Assembly (NCBI RefSeq): GCF_003583365.1
Contig: NZ_QXED01000005.1
Span: 434,001-498,000, forward strand
DNA length: 64,000 nt
DNA from: Fibrisoma montanum
GTDB lineage: Bacteria > Bacteroidota > Bacteroidia > Cytophagales > Spirosomataceae
Reading direction: 5' to 3'
Positions 1 through 9,316 of this stretch are shown here, one piece after another. The translations under genes were made by a program, and so were the position numbers. The notes beneath the pieces are model-generated. The model saw nothing but the letters and a program-made list of their open reading frames with translations. It searched no databases and was not told the DNA's origin. Position 1 is the stretch's first letter. Every line of letters starts with the position of its first letter.

Positions 1-1677
1 GTTGAAGTTGGCGTTAATCAGGTTGACGTCGGCGATCAGGAAACTGAATTGTTTGGCCGGGGTTGTCTGCCAGTTATAGGCCATTGTCGACCGGAGAGTT
101 GACCGCCTGTAATCGGGCCGAATCGAATTGGTAAAGCCCAAACTGACCTGCGTGCGCGGATTGTACGGATTAAACTGAAACCGCATCCGCCCCGGAAAGA
201 GGATCTGAGGAAATATGAATGAACTGGTTATGCCTATTTCCTGCGCAAAATAGACTCTTGAGCGATTGGTTGTAGAGTCAATGGCGAAGCCGGTCTGTGC
301 TTCAAAACCATAGCGTACGGATGTTTCAAGCGTTTCAAGGCCACCGAAGAGGTTACGGGCTCTGAATGACAGGTTAGCAAATGGACCGGGATAGCCCTGT
401 CCCTGATACAGAACAAATAAGCCGCCTTCAAATGTATATTCGTATTTATCGACGGGAGCGGCCGTAATGAGCGTCCGTAGCTGCCGCCGGGTCGAATCCG
501 TAATGTTGAGGTTAATAAACTTAAACTGATTGAGCAGGAAGAGCTGCCGCTGGGTGTCGCGGTACTTCGTCTGGCTGTAGGGCTGGCCGGGCCGCATAAA
601 AATTTTCGAGTCCAGCAGGCGCGACGAGATGTTGCTTCCGCCAAGCAGGTACGTAATGCCATTTCGGCGAACGGTGTCCAGCTGAACGCTGCTGCCGGGA
701 ACACCGGTTTCGTCGCGGGTGATCTGGAACTGAACATCCCCAACGTAGTAAACCGGGTGCGCTGATTGCCCGGGCGGGTTGGTGATCTGCATATACAGAT
801 CGAGGTTGCGCCGGAGCGAATCGTCGGCAAGCCGCCGGGTGGAGTCGACTTCCCAGCCGATGTACGCCCGGCTGAACGCGTAGTAACCCTGATCGCGCAG
901 CAGGCTTTCAATACGTACCTTTTCGGCCGAAACGTTGTCGAGGTCGAAGCGGTCGCCGACGCGCACCACCGAATTTTTCTGCGACTGCCGAACGAGCGAA
1001 TCGACCCGTGGGTCAGCTATTTCATACGTTACGTTACGCAGGAAGAAGCCGGGGTTTTCGTTTACGAGGTAATTGACCCGGATCTGTCGTGCGCGCAACG
1101 TATCAAGTCGGTATGCCGTTCCGGCATTGAAAAACCCTTTGCCTACCAGGTATTTCTGCATTTTGCCGGCGTTGACCTGGGCGTCGCGTTCGTAGAAGTA
1201 GGTCGGCGGTTCGCCGAGGTTGCGCATGATCCAGTTGCCTTCCTCAGCTTTCCGGCGCAGTCGTTTGAGCCGACGTTCGTAGTGCCGGTTCAGCTTCCGG
1301 AGGGCGGCCGGCTGGCCGGCCAGTTGCTGACTTTGCTGCTCAAATTCATTAGTTTTGTCCTGGAGGGCTTTCACGGCCGCTGCCTGATTGAACCGGCGCG
1401 AACCGAGCTGATAGAACCATAAGGCGGGGGTAATGGGTAAAGCCAGAATCCGGCGGTTAGGCTTCTGGGGGATCAGACTTTCCAGTTCTTCGCGCGTTAC
1501 GGAGCGGTTGCCCCGGACGGTCTGTGATGTAAGCAGGTACTCTCTACGCCCTCCTGTTGAGGTCAGGCAGCCCGATAAGCTGACTGTCAACAGCAGGCAG
1601 GTGGCCCAGATAAGGTATTTATATGTATGACGTATGCTGTATGATGTAGAGCTATTCGAAAGCCGATCATCCATCAT
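1..1677 (-). CDS. tamL: TamL-type outer-membrane assembly lipoprotein (BamA/TamA family), C-terminus cut by window edge
   Basis: The minus-strand frame is open from an ATG at 1677 to base 1 and continues outside the window. The N-terminus has a lipoprotein signal (hydrophobic stretch ending in SLSGC, about residues 23-36). Next comes a charged coiled region (LRRKAEEGNW), POTRA-like segments (residues about 130-370), and then alternating beta-strand sequence typical of the 16-stranded BamA/TamA barrel. Family knowledge: in Bacteroidota the TamA role is played by a lipidated protein, TamL, working with TamB in the outer membrane. The start overlaps the upstream region of a divergent RNA methyltransferase gene. 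A second ATG lies at 1674. TamB would be expected just outside the window but cannot be seen. Confidence 0.85.
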   Translation of the reverse strand, partial: MMDDRLSNSSTSYSIRHTYKYLIWATCLLLTVSLSGCLTSTGGRREYLLTSQTVRGNRSVTREELESLIPQKPNRRILALPITPALWFYQLGSRRFNQAAAVKALQDKTNEFEQQSQQLAGQPAALRKLNRHYERRLKRLRRKAEEGNWIMRNLGEPPTYFYERDAQVNAGKMQKYLVGKGFFNAGTAYRLDTLRARQIRVNYLVNENPGFFLRNVTYEIADPRVDSLVRQSQKNSVVRVGDRFDLDNVSAEKVRIESLLRDQGYYAFSRAYIGWEVDSTRRLADDSLRRNLDLYMQITNPPGQSAHPVYYVGDVQFQITRDETGVPGSSVQLDTVRRNGITYLLGGSNISSRLLDSKIFMRPGQPYSQTKYRDTQRQLFLLNQFKFINLNITDSTRRQLRTLITAAPVDKYEYTFEGGLFVLYQGQGYPGPFANLSFRARNLFGGLETLETSVRYGFEAQTGFAIDSTTNRSRVYFAQEIGITSSFIFPQILFPGRMRFQFNPYNPRTQVSLGFTNSIRPDYRRSTLRSTMAYNWQTTPAKQFSFLIADVNLINANFN

Positions 1678-1693
1678 ACTTCGTAAAGCATAC
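1632..1693. repeat. Imperfect inverted repeat between divergent genes
   Basis: GTATGCT (1632-1638) pairs with AGCATAC (1687-1693), and GTATGATG (1639-1646) pairs with CATCATAC (1672-1679), leaving a 7-nt bulge and a 25-nt loop. The repeat spans the first codons of tamL and the leader of the methyltransferase gene. The arms are made of near-repeats of a seven-base word (GTATGMT), like other intergenic hairpins in this window. Confidence 0.5.
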
Positions 1694-1702
1694 ATTTTGT
1701 TC

Positions 1703-2488
1703 ATGCTGTCTAAAAATCAAATCAAGTATATTCAGTCACTCCACCAGAAAAAGTACCGTCAACAGCATGGCGCGTTTCTGGTCGAAGGGGCCAAGAGTGT
1801 ACAGGAAGTTTTACAGTCTACATTCCGGGTCAGTCTGCTGGTGGCGACGGAAGCATTTTACAAAGAAAACGCCCACCTGACAGACCGCCAACGAATACCG
1901 GTCGAAATTGCGTCACCGGCCGAGCTGGAACGTATCGGCACCCTCGAAAGCAATAACGCAGCACTGGCCGTTGTCAGTACGATGGAGAACCAGCCGTTGC
2001 TGGCCGAACCCGGCGAAATGGCCCTGGTGCTGGACGATATTCGCGACCCGGGCAACCTCGGTACGATCCTGAGAATAGCCGACTGGTACGGTGTCCGAAA
2101 GATTCTGTGCTCCGAAACGACCGCCGATGTGTACAACCCGAAGGTAATCTCAGCCAGCAAAGGCTCCTTCACCCGCGTCAACTGGTGGTACGGCGACGTG
2201 GCCCGCTTCCTCGCTGAGACAAGCGGCCGGTCAAAGCGTTTAATCTACGGGGCTTTTTTAGATGGTGAAAATGTGCACCAGCTGTCATTTGTAGAAGACC
2301 AGCCCTTGCCTGGTTACCTCATTATGGGCAACGAATCGAACGGCATCAGCGCGGCAGTGGGGCAGTACGTTACGCATAAACTAACGATTCCGCGCTTTGG
2401 GGGCGCGGAATCGCTGAATGTAGGCATCGCCACCGCCGTGATTCTGGACAACTGGCGGAGGAGGGTGTCGGTATCCCCAACCCCCTGA
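1703..2488 (+). CDS. TrmH/SpoU-family RNA 2'-O-ribose methyltransferase
   Basis: This 261-residue protein has an N-terminal substrate-binding part (from LSKNQIKYIQSLHQKKYR, with FLVEGAKSVQEVL). The C-terminal SPOUT domain carries the three family motifs: LDDIRDPGNLGTILRIADW (motif 1), MGNESNGIS (motif 2) and IPRFGGAESLNVGIATAVI (motif 3). Family role: SAM-dependent 2'-O-methylation of rRNA or tRNA ribose; the exact target cannot be told. The open frame extends upstream to 1634, but the ATG at 1703 starts the conserved domain and the extension overlaps tamL and a hairpin. Divergent from tamL. Confidence 0.9.
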   Translation: MLSKNQIKYIQSLHQKKYRQQHGAFLVEGAKSVQEVLQSTFRVSLLVATEAFYKENAHLTDRQRIPVEIASPAELERIGTLESNNAALAVVSTMENQPLLAEPGEMALVLDDIRDPGNLGTILRIADWYGVRKILCSETTADVYNPKVISASKGSFTRVNWWYGDVARFLAETSGRSKRLIYGAFLDGENVHQLSFVEDQPLPGYLIMGNESNGISAAVGQYVTHKLTIPRFGGAESLNVGIATAVILDNWRRRVSVSPTP

Positions 2489-2503
2489 ATGGGCAACGCA
2501 AGG

Positions 2504-3292
2504 TCACATAAATGAACTCATGGCTGCTTCGTTTGCCAGATCTTTGGCGTGGTCCTGGCCGAGGTAACGGTCAATAAAGTAATGCGCTACGTAGAGCACC
2601 GGCGTCAGGATTACGGCCGTAAACGCCTTGTAGATGTAGTTGATAATGCCCACAGCCAGCACCTGCGCGAATGACCAGTTGCCGAACACGTAGAAGGCAA
2701 TAAACAGTACGACAAACGAGTCGATCAACTGCGAAACCAGCGTGGAGCCTGTCGCACGAAGCCATATTTTCCGGCTGCCGGTTATCTTTCGCAGGTACTG
2801 AAATACGGACGCATCCAGGATCTGCCCGATCAGAAAGGCCGTGAGTGACCCGATAATGATGCCAAGGCCCTGCCGGAAAATCATGCCGAAGGCACTGTCG
2901 ATGTTGATTGGTAAACCAGCCGGATCTTTCGCATTTACATCCAGCCAGAACTGCGCCGGTGGAAGCGTCGTTACGGCGTAAATAATCAGAAAGCTGTAGC
3001 CGACGAAGCCGGCGGTCAGAAAGGAGATGCGCCGGACGCCCGCCTTGCCGAAATACTCGTTAATGATGTCGGACGTGATGAACACGAACGGCCAGATGAC
3101 GGCACCGGCGGTGAGGTTGAAATCCAGCACAAAATCGCTGAACAGGTGAATCTGAGCGGGTTTGGTGCCTATTAAGGTTTCAACCGAAAAGATTTTGACG
3201 CCGATGATCTCGGCTACCAGCGCGTTGGTCAGGAAGATCGCGCTCAGGAAAATATACAGATTGGTCCGTTTGTTAGTAAACGTGTAAGCCAT
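2504..3292 (-). CDS. yhhQ: Queuosine precursor transporter, YhhQ/VUT (DUF165) family
   Basis: A 262-residue polytopic inner-membrane protein with about six hydrophobic segments. Family hallmarks are the early NALVAEIIGVKIF segment, FNLTAGAVIWPFVFITSDIINEYFG, and the late SQLIDSFVVLFIAF motif. Family knowledge: YhhQ imports queuine precursors such as preQ0/preQ1 for tRNA queuosine. The ATG at 3292 directly precedes the hydrophobic N-terminus. It ends 15 bases from the stop of the convergent methyltransferase gene. The pterin-type synthase at 13.4 kb is more like PTPS than QueD, so a link to queuosine synthesis in this window is not supported. Confidence 0.88.
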   Translation of the reverse strand: MAYTFTNKRTNLYIFLSAIFLTNALVAEIIGVKIFSVETLIGTKPAQIHLFSDFVLDFNLTAGAVIWPFVFITSDIINEYFGKAGVRRISFLTAGFVGYSFLIIYAVTTLPPAQFWLDVNAKDPAGLPINIDSAFGMIFRQGLGIIIGSLTAFLIGQILDASVFQYLRKITGSRKIWLRATGSTLVSQLIDSFVVLFIAFYVFGNWSFAQVLAVGIINYIYKAFTAVILTPVLYVAHYFIDRYLGQDHAKDLANEAAMSSFM

Positions 3293-3391
3293 TGGTTGAT
3301 TGATGGAATGAACGTGGGTTGCGAACGTATGAGCGTCCGGACGGAAATTTACGCCATAAACCCCTTTTTATCTGCCACCTGCCGCTAAATT

Positions 3392-4876
3392 TTACACGCC
3401 TTTTCGCCGATAAACGCCCGCAATCGAGGTCGGTTCATACTGGGCGGCCAGGGCCGGCGCCCGCTGAAACAGCTTTTCTATTACGTTTTCGTGATCGACA
3501 ATGTAGTCCGGGGGGTCTTTCCGGAAATGATCGAATACGTTGATGACAGCCTCGTAACTATCCAGATTCCTGAGGTCGTATTTGGCCAGGTCCCAGCTCA
3601 GGTACGGGGTAGCCAGCCGATTCTGCCGGTAGGCGCTCAGGTCTTCGCCAATAATCAGGACCTGCTTGTTCCTGATGTCGGCGGGGAGGGGCGAGGGCTG
3701 GACCCGCAGGCTACTGAGCCGGCCGAGTTCCAGACCCGGAATCAATTGCAGAGCGCCCTGGTAAAAAACCAGCATCATGATGCCGAAAGCCCCTGTGAAA
3801 CTGAGTTCAGCCATCCACGATTTTCGGGCGTTCTCGAAGTAGTACACCGCGAAATACGCCATTGGAATCACAAAGCTCAGAAACATCATCGGGGCCAGAA
3901 ACGGCATGAGCACAATCGTCAGCACGGCCGTCAGGAAGTATAGCATCATGATCTGCTGCACCCGCTGCTGAAAGTTGACGAAGCTGCGAATTGTATTGAA
4001 CAGGCTCAGGAAACCCAGTACGCCCAACCCCAGCGGAATCAGCAGCGACGTGAACAGAGCCTGAAAATCGGTCAGTGAATACTGCCGCACCCGGAACACC
4101 GACGCCAGCAGATTCCGGTTAAAATCGTCCAGGCTGTCGTTCAGGTAATAGAACAGCACCGTAACGGCAATCGGGAACAGAAAACCGAACAGCGACAGCG
4201 AATGCTGCCGGAACGTAGCGCCGGTATACAGCAGGAGCGACAGGGCGGCCCACAAAATAAACAGCGCCGAGGGAAGATAGAACAACGCGGCCAGACCAAT
4301 GTAGAAGCCAACTTCAAAGACCTCGTCGGTAGCGCCCCGGCGATCCATCTGCTTGATGAGCGTTCCAAAGGCCAGCAGCAGAAAACTGGTCGACAGCAGC
4401 ACCGGCGACAACGTGAGGCAATCGAACGACAGGTGCAGGAACAACATGTAAATTAGTCCCGGCCAGAAATACCGGTCGGGGTAGACATCGCGGTTGTTGG
4501 TGACGTAGTTGAAATAACCGATCTGAAAAATAGAAACGGCGGTAGCCGCTGCGTGGTAGGCCAGCTGCGACCGGCCAAACAGGGTGTCGAGGCCCCAGTA
4601 AACCAGAGCCGACAGCGGACTGACGCTATCCCAGATGTCGCGGTACAGCAGATCGCCCTGACTCATCTGTTCGCCGATCAGCATCCAGTTGAGTTCAGGA
4701 ATCAGCAGGGGCAGCGGATGCAGCACAAACGGCAGTCGGATCAGCATCAGCAGGGCCAGCAGGCTGAGGTATTGATATGGAACGTAGGTTCGGAAAAAAC
4801 GTAGCAAGTTGGTCTGAAAGTCAGTCAGTTGTTTGGTCGATGGCGTAAACCGGCAGCGAATGGCTACCCGAGTCAA
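3392..4876 (-). CDS. Polytopic membrane protein with GT-C glycosyltransferase-like features
   Basis: About 494 residues with ten or more hydrophobic segments. The early loop contains GDLLYRDIWDSVSPLSALVYW, which resembles the first periplasmic loop of GT39/GT-C glycosyltransferases, where acidic residues are catalytic. The last 90 residues are soluble and contain PDYIVDHENVIEKLF and a final GVYRRK, a common ending in this class. No donor or acceptor can be assigned. Similar Bacteroidota proteins are often left as DUF6427 or 'hypothetical', so the transferase activity is inference. The ATG at 4876 leaves a roughly 30-residue polar N-terminus; no better in-frame Met precedes the first membrane segment. 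Confidence 0.6.
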   Translation of the reverse strand: MTRVAIRCRFTPSTKQLTDFQTNLLRFFRTYVPYQYLSLLALLMLIRLPFVLHPLPLLIPELNWMLIGEQMSQGDLLYRDIWDSVSPLSALVYWGLDTLFGRSQLAYHAAATAVSIFQIGYFNYVTNNRDVYPDRYFWPGLIYMLFLHLSFDCLTLSPVLLSTSFLLLAFGTLIKQMDRRGATDEVFEVGFYIGLAALFYLPSALFILWAALSLLLYTGATFRQHSLSLFGFLFPIAVTVLFYYLNDSLDDFNRNLLASVFRVRQYSLTDFQALFTSLLIPLGLGVLGFLSLFNTIRSFVNFQQRVQQIMMLYFLTAVLTIVLMPFLAPMMFLSFVIPMAYFAVYYFENARKSWMAELSFTGAFGIMMLVFYQGALQLIPGLELGRLSSLRVQPSPLPADIRNKQVLIIGEDLSAYRQNRLATPYLSWDLAKYDLRNLDSYEAVINVFDHFRKDPPDYIVDHENVIEKLFQRAPALAAQYEPTSIAGVYRRKGV

Positions 4877-5064
4877 GGCATCGACTAATCTGCGAATTTA
4901 AGCTCCTTTTCGGCAGAACGAAAAAACCTGCGGATATTTGCAGAATGGGTATTCGGTCGGCGTTCTTTTTCTGCGACGTATCCGACGAACGAATGGACAA
5001 CCCAACGGGCGACAAACTATTCGACGCAACAACCGTTCACCTAAATACCCAGGTTATAATTGGT

Positions 5065-5442
5065 ATGGAATCGAAACGACAACAAAAAGTAGCACGCCAA
5101 ATCCAGAAGGATTTAGGCGAAATATTTCAACGCGACGTACCGCACTTGTTCAACGGAGCCTTCATTACGGTTACCAGCGTTCGCGTTTCGCCGGATTTAA
5201 GCGTAGCCCGGGTCTACCTGAGTTTTCTGGCCACCAAAAACAAAGAGATGCTATTGGACAGCATCCGCGAAAAGAGCCGGACTATCCGCCAGCTCCTCGG
5301 GGAGCGGGTGCGTCACCAGCTCCGGATTGTACCTGATCTGAGTTTTTATATCGACGATACGGCCGAATACGCCGAAAAAATGGACAAGCTCTTCGCCGGT
5401 CTGGACATCCCACCCGCCCCGGAAGAGGACGAAGACGAATAA
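5065..5442 (+). CDS. rbfA: 30S ribosome-binding factor RbfA
   Basis: A 125-residue protein starting MESKRQQKVARQIQKDLGEI, the classic RbfA N-terminus. The KH-like core follows (FITVTSVRVSPDLSVARVYLSF), then the helix containing LLGERVRHQLRIVPDLSFYID and an acidic tail. Family role: maturation of the 5' end of 16S rRNA and cold adaptation. The frame is open upstream to 4945, but that extension shows no family similarity, so the ATG at 5065 is chosen. An imperfect inverted repeat follows the stop, then a LolC/E-like permease gene in the same direction. Confidence 0.93.
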   Translation: MESKRQQKVARQIQKDLGEIFQRDVPHLFNGAFITVTSVRVSPDLSVARVYLSFLATKNKEMLLDSIREKSRTIRQLLGERVRHQLRIVPDLSFYIDDTAEYAEKMDKLFAGLDIPPAPEEDEDE

Positions 5443-5448
5443 CTAACT

Positions 5449-5527
5449 GAATGATTGAGTTATTGAATGATTGAATCATGGACTTCTATAAATTCAATGA
5501 TTCAATAACTCAGCAATTCAATCATTC
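5449..5527. repeat. Intergenic AT-rich imperfect hairpin built of GAATGATT-like words
   Basis: The left arm (5449-5476) is made of GAATGATTGA / GTTATTGAAT / GATTGAAT words. The right arm (5492-5527) is its complement with an extra eight-base unit. The element fills almost the whole gap between rbfA and the permease gene and is much richer in AT than the flanking genes. It could act as a processing hairpin or attenuator, or be a dispersed repeat; there is no clear T-tract. Confidence 0.75.
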
Positions 5528-5530
5528 CTG

Positions 5531-6748
5531 ATGAACCTCCCCACCTGGATTGCCCGCCGGTATTTTTTCTCGAAGAAGAAGCGCAGCTTTATCAGCTGGC
5601 TGTCCATTTTGTCGATGCTCGGCGTGGGTGTCGGTACGATGGCGCTGGTGATTGTGCTGTCGGTTTTCAACGGGATGGAAGAGCTGAACCGCACGATCTT
5701 CAGAACGTTCGAGGCCGACATGACCATTTCGCCCCGCCAGGGTAAGCGCTTTACGGCGTCGCCCGCCCTGCTGAATCGGCTCCGGCAAACGCCGGGGGTG
5801 GGGTTGCTCACCCAGGTAGTGCAGGACAACGCCCTGGCTCGCTACGCCGACGGCCAGACCGTTGTGCAGCTTAAGGGGGTCGACGAAAATTACCTTCAAC
5901 GGCGGCAACTGGATACGGCCCTGGTCGAAGGCCAGCTGCTGTTACGCGATCAGGGGATCAACTACGCCATCGTGGCGGAGGGCGTGCGGAACGACCTGAG
6001 CATATCACCCGTCGATATCCTGACGCCCCTTGAGTTATGGTACCCGCAGGGCAACCAGACGACGTTCAACGTCCTCAACGCCGACGCGTTCAATCGACAG
6101 GCGCTGAACGTCTCCGGCGTGTTCTTTATTGAGCAGCGCTACGACAACTTTGTGCTGGCTCCGCTGCCGGTGGTGCGCGACCTGCTCGGCTATGCCCCCG
6201 ATCAGGTGACGGGCCTGGAGATTCAACTGCTGCCTGGCACCGACGAAGAGACCGTCAGGCAGGCGTTGCAGACGGTTGTGGGTGAGCAACTGCGCGTACA
6301 AAGCCGCGATGACCTCAACGTTGACCTCTATCGGGCCATCCGGGTCGAGAAACTGTTCGTAGGCGTTACGTTGTCGCTGATTATTCTGGTGGCTTCCATC
6401 AATATCTTTTTCTCGCTGTCGATGCTGGTGATCGAAAAGCGGGAGGATATCCAGATTCTCTACGCCATGGGCGCTACGTCGGCGCTCGTTCGCCGGATTT
6501 TCCTGACCGAGGGGGCGATCATTGCCCTCACTGGTGCGCTGGTTGGGCTGGTGCTTGGCATAGTGATCTGTCTGTTGCAGGAACAGTACGGCTTTATCCA
6601 GATGGGCATGGTCAGTTCGGTCATTGATGCGTATCCGGTGCGGCTTCGACTCAGCGATATTCTCGTTACTGGCGTCATCGTCGTGCTGGCCACCATCCTG
6701 ACTTCCTGGTTTCCGGCCCAGCGAGCCGCCCGGACCCGTTTAATTTAA
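5531..6748 (+). CDS. FtsX-like ABC transporter permease (LolC/LolE type)
   Basis: 405 residues. N-terminal ARRYFFSKKKRSFISWLSILSMLGVGVGTMALVIVLSVFNG signature with one membrane segment. A periplasmic MacB-core-like domain of about 230 residues follows, then three C-terminal membrane helices of the FtsX domain (from about residue 275; EKREDIQILYAMGA is the typical coupling loop). Family role: lipoprotein release from the inner membrane, or related mechanotransmission, with a separate ATPase. No LolD-like ATPase gene is adjacent. The stop is 6 bases before the aminopeptidase ATG, so the two are probably co-transcribed. Confidence 0.88.
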   Translation: MNLPTWIARRYFFSKKKRSFISWLSILSMLGVGVGTMALVIVLSVFNGMEELNRTIFRTFEADMTISPRQGKRFTASPALLNRLRQTPGVGLLTQVVQDNALARYADGQTVVQLKGVDENYLQRRQLDTALVEGQLLLRDQGINYAIVAEGVRNDLSISPVDILTPLELWYPQGNQTTFNVLNADAFNRQALNVSGVFFIEQRYDNFVLAPLPVVRDLLGYAPDQVTGLEIQLLPGTDEETVRQALQTVVGEQLRVQSRDDLNVDLYRAIRVEKLFVGVTLSLIILVASINIFFSLSMLVIEKREDIQILYAMGATSALVRRIFLTEGAIIALTGALVGLVLGIVICLLQEQYGFIQMGMVSSVIDAYPVRLRLSDILVTGVIVVLATILTSWFPAQRAARTRLI

Positions 6749-6754
6749 CGTACT

Positions 6755-9307
6755 ATGCACCGGTTGTCGACCTGTTTGCTGATGAGTCTGGGGCTGCTGG
6801 TTGGGGTCATAAGCCGGGCGCAGGTACTCACACCGGTCGATACTAGCCGCGCTACGTTCTATCTGACCCGTACCGGTACCTATCATCCCAGCCACCCCCG
6901 CCGGATCGACCTGCTGCATACCGAGCTGAACTTACGCTTCGACTGGGCCCGACAGTACGTTGAAGGAACGGCCACGCTGCGTTGTACGCCTTATGTCTAC
7001 CCGCAAACTACGGTCGAACTGGATGCCAAAGGCTTTCTGATCCGGAGCGTCGTGCTGATCGATACGCTTGACCGCAAGCCGGTCAGGGATTCACTGCGGT
7101 ACGACTATGCCGATGGGCAGAAGCTGCGGATCAGCCTGCCCCGGACCTATTCCCGACGCGATACGTTCGATCTCCGCATTGACTACGTAGCCCGTCCGAA
7201 CGAACTGCCCGTAGGAGACAGTCAGGCCATTACGTCGGACAAGGGCCTGTATTTCATCAACCCCACCGGCAGCGAACCCGACAAACCCCGGCAAATCTGG
7301 ACGCAGGGCGAAACGGAGGCCAATTCGGCCTGGTTTCCGACCATCGACGCCCCGAACGAAAAGATGACCCAGGCCATCAGCCTGACCGTCGACAATCAGT
7401 TTCGTACCCTCTCGAACGGGCGGCTGGTTTCCTCCCGGCAGAACCCCGACGGGACACGTACCGACCGCTGGGTACAGGCGTTGCCTCATGCGCCGTATCT
7501 GACGATGATTGCCGTGGGGAACTTTGCCTATGTGAGCGACCAGTTGCCCCGCACGCCCGACCGCGGACCTCTGACCGTGGGCTACTACGTTGAACCGGCT
7601 TACGAGCCGTTCGCCCGGGCAATTTTCGGGCGGACACCGGCCATGATTACCTTTTTCGAAAAGCGGTTCGGTACGCCGTTCGTCTGGGATAAATACAGCC
7701 AGATCGCCGTGCGGGACTTCGTTAGCGGAGCCATGGAAAACACCACGGCGACGGTACATCAGGAGGGGGTACAGATGGATGCCCGCGAGCTGCTGGACGG
7801 CAACTCCGATGCGGTCATTGCCCACGAACTGGCCCACCACTGGTTCGGCGATCTCGTTACCTGCGAATCGTGGGCGAATCTGCCCCTGAACGAAGCTTTT
7901 GCCACCTACGCCGAGTACCTGTGGTTTGAACACGCCCAGGGGCGGGATGAGGCCGAACGGCACGGCCAGATGGATCTGTTGCAGTATCTGTCGGAGGCCG
8001 AAACGAAGCAGGAGCCGCTGATCCGCTACCGCTACGCCGACCGGGAGGATATGTTCGACGCTCATTCGTACGCCAAGGGCGGGCGGGTGCTGCATTTCCT
8101 GCGGAAGATCATCGGCGACGATGCGTTTTTTCGGGCGTTGACCGGCTACCTGACTCGCCATCGTTTTGGAACAACCGAGGTAGAAGACCTGCGCCAGGCT
8201 TTTGAAGAAGCTACGGGCCAGGACTTGCACTGGTTTTTTGATCAGTGGTTTCTGTCGCCGGGCCACGCGGTGCTGGCCGTTGAAACAACGTACGAAGCAG
8301 GCCGTGTCAACCTCCGCGTTACGCAGAAACAGGATACCACCTTTACGCCAATCTACCGGCTGCCCGTCCGGGTCGACATCTGGGTGAAAGGCCAGAAAAC
8401 CAGCTACGACGTCGTGGTTGATCAGGCGCAGCAAACGCTGACATGGCCCGCCGACCAACGCCCTGATCTGGTGCTGTTCGATGCGGACCACCGCCTTGTC
8501 GGTACGGTTGATCACCCCAAACGTCAGGCCGAACGAGTTTTTCAGTACTACCACGCCGAGCTGTATCAGGACCGGAGTGAGGCCATTCTGACCCAGGATA
8601 ATGCGACGCTGGCGACTGATGGCGACGCCCGAGCCATGGTTATTGCCGCGCTGAATGACCCGTTCTGGCAAATCCGGCAGATGGCGGTCGGAAAATTTGC
8701 CAGTTATGCGGGCCCACAAAAAGCGGAGGTGCAGCGGTTGATCCGGGAGCGCCTTCGGAGCGATCCATCGTCGGCGGTGCGGGCCGAAGCCGTTCTTACG
8801 CTGGCGTCGTACAACGATAAAGCCAACCTGCCGATGATTAAGGCGGCCCTGACCGATTCGTCGTATTTGGTGGTGGCGATTGCGCTGGAGCGGTATCTGG
8901 CTGCCAAACCGGCCGATGCCAAAGCCGTAGTGGCCCGGCTGGAACACAGTCGGCAGGGCGAAGTGCTGTCGGCGGTGGCGGATTACTACGCCGAAACGGC
9001 CGATCCGGGTCGGTATGACTGGTTCGTAACGACCTGGCGAAGCCTGAAGCCCGGCGAGCAGTACAACTTTTTGCAGGTGTTTGCCAAATACCTGCTGCGA
9101 TCGTCGAAAGACGTACAGCAGCGGGCAGTTCCATTGCTGGAGAAAGCCGCCCGAACCGACCCGTCCTCGTCGGTCCGGTTCGGGGCGTATCAGGCGCTGG
9201 GGCTGCTGCTCGACGTACCGGGCGTTGAAGCGCTGCGGCAAAGCATCCGGGCAAACGAGCGCGACCCGCAACTAAAAGAACTGTTTGAAAAGCTGGGCGC
9301 TTACTAG
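6755..9307 (+). CDS. M1-family zinc aminopeptidase with C-terminal HEAT-like repeats
   Basis: 850 residues with a signal peptide (about residues 1-22). The exopeptidase motif SGAMENTTATVHQ is followed by the zinc site HELAHHWFGD (His357, Glu358, His361) and NEAFATYAEY (Glu380, 18 residues on), which matches the HExxH-x18-E rule. After about residue 600 come alpha-helical HEAT-like repeats (for example the DPFWQIRQMAVGKFAS and DPSSAVRAEAVLTLAS units). It probably degrades peptides in the periplasm or on the surface. Same direction as, and 6 bases after, the permease gene; it ends just before a convergent kinase gene. Confidence 0.92.
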   Translation: MHRLSTCLLMSLGLLVGVISRAQVLTPVDTSRATFYLTRTGTYHPSHPRRIDLLHTELNLRFDWARQYVEGTATLRCTPYVYPQTTVELDAKGFLIRSVVLIDTLDRKPVRDSLRYDYADGQKLRISLPRTYSRRDTFDLRIDYVARPNELPVGDSQAITSDKGLYFINPTGSEPDKPRQIWTQGETEANSAWFPTIDAPNEKMTQAISLTVDNQFRTLSNGRLVSSRQNPDGTRTDRWVQALPHAPYLTMIAVGNFAYVSDQLPRTPDRGPLTVGYYVEPAYEPFARAIFGRTPAMITFFEKRFGTPFVWDKYSQIAVRDFVSGAMENTTATVHQEGVQMDARELLDGNSDAVIAHELAHHWFGDLVTCESWANLPLNEAFATYAEYLWFEHAQGRDEAERHGQMDLLQYLSEAETKQEPLIRYRYADREDMFDAHSYAKGGRVLHFLRKIIGDDAFFRALTGYLTRHRFGTTEVEDLRQAFEEATGQDLHWFFDQWFLSPGHAVLAVETTYEAGRVNLRVTQKQDTTFTPIYRLPVRVDIWVKGQKTSYDVVVDQAQQTLTWPADQRPDLVLFDADHRLVGTVDHPKRQAERVFQYYHAELYQDRSEAILTQDNATLATDGDARAMVIAALNDPFWQIRQMAVGKFASYAGPQKAEVQRLIRERLRSDPSSAVRAEAVLTLASYNDKANLPMIKAALTDSSYLVVAIALERYLAAKPADAKAVVARLEHSRQGEVLSAVADYYAETADPGRYDWFVTTWRSLKPGEQYNFLQVFAKYLLRSSKDVQQRAVPLLEKAARTDPSSSVRFGAYQALGLLLDVPGVEALRQSIRANERDPQLKELFEKLGAY

Positions 9308-9316
9308 CCCGCCAGA

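Noticed and set aside
766-1422. 218-codon plus-strand frame
   Set aside because: Antisense to tamL, which reads continuously on the minus strand with signal, POTRA-like and barrel features.
7091-9271. 726-codon open frame on the minus strand
   Set aside because: It lies opposite the M1 aminopeptidase gene, whose motifs are complete. The minus translation is low-complexity with no motifs, as expected from GC-rich antisense.
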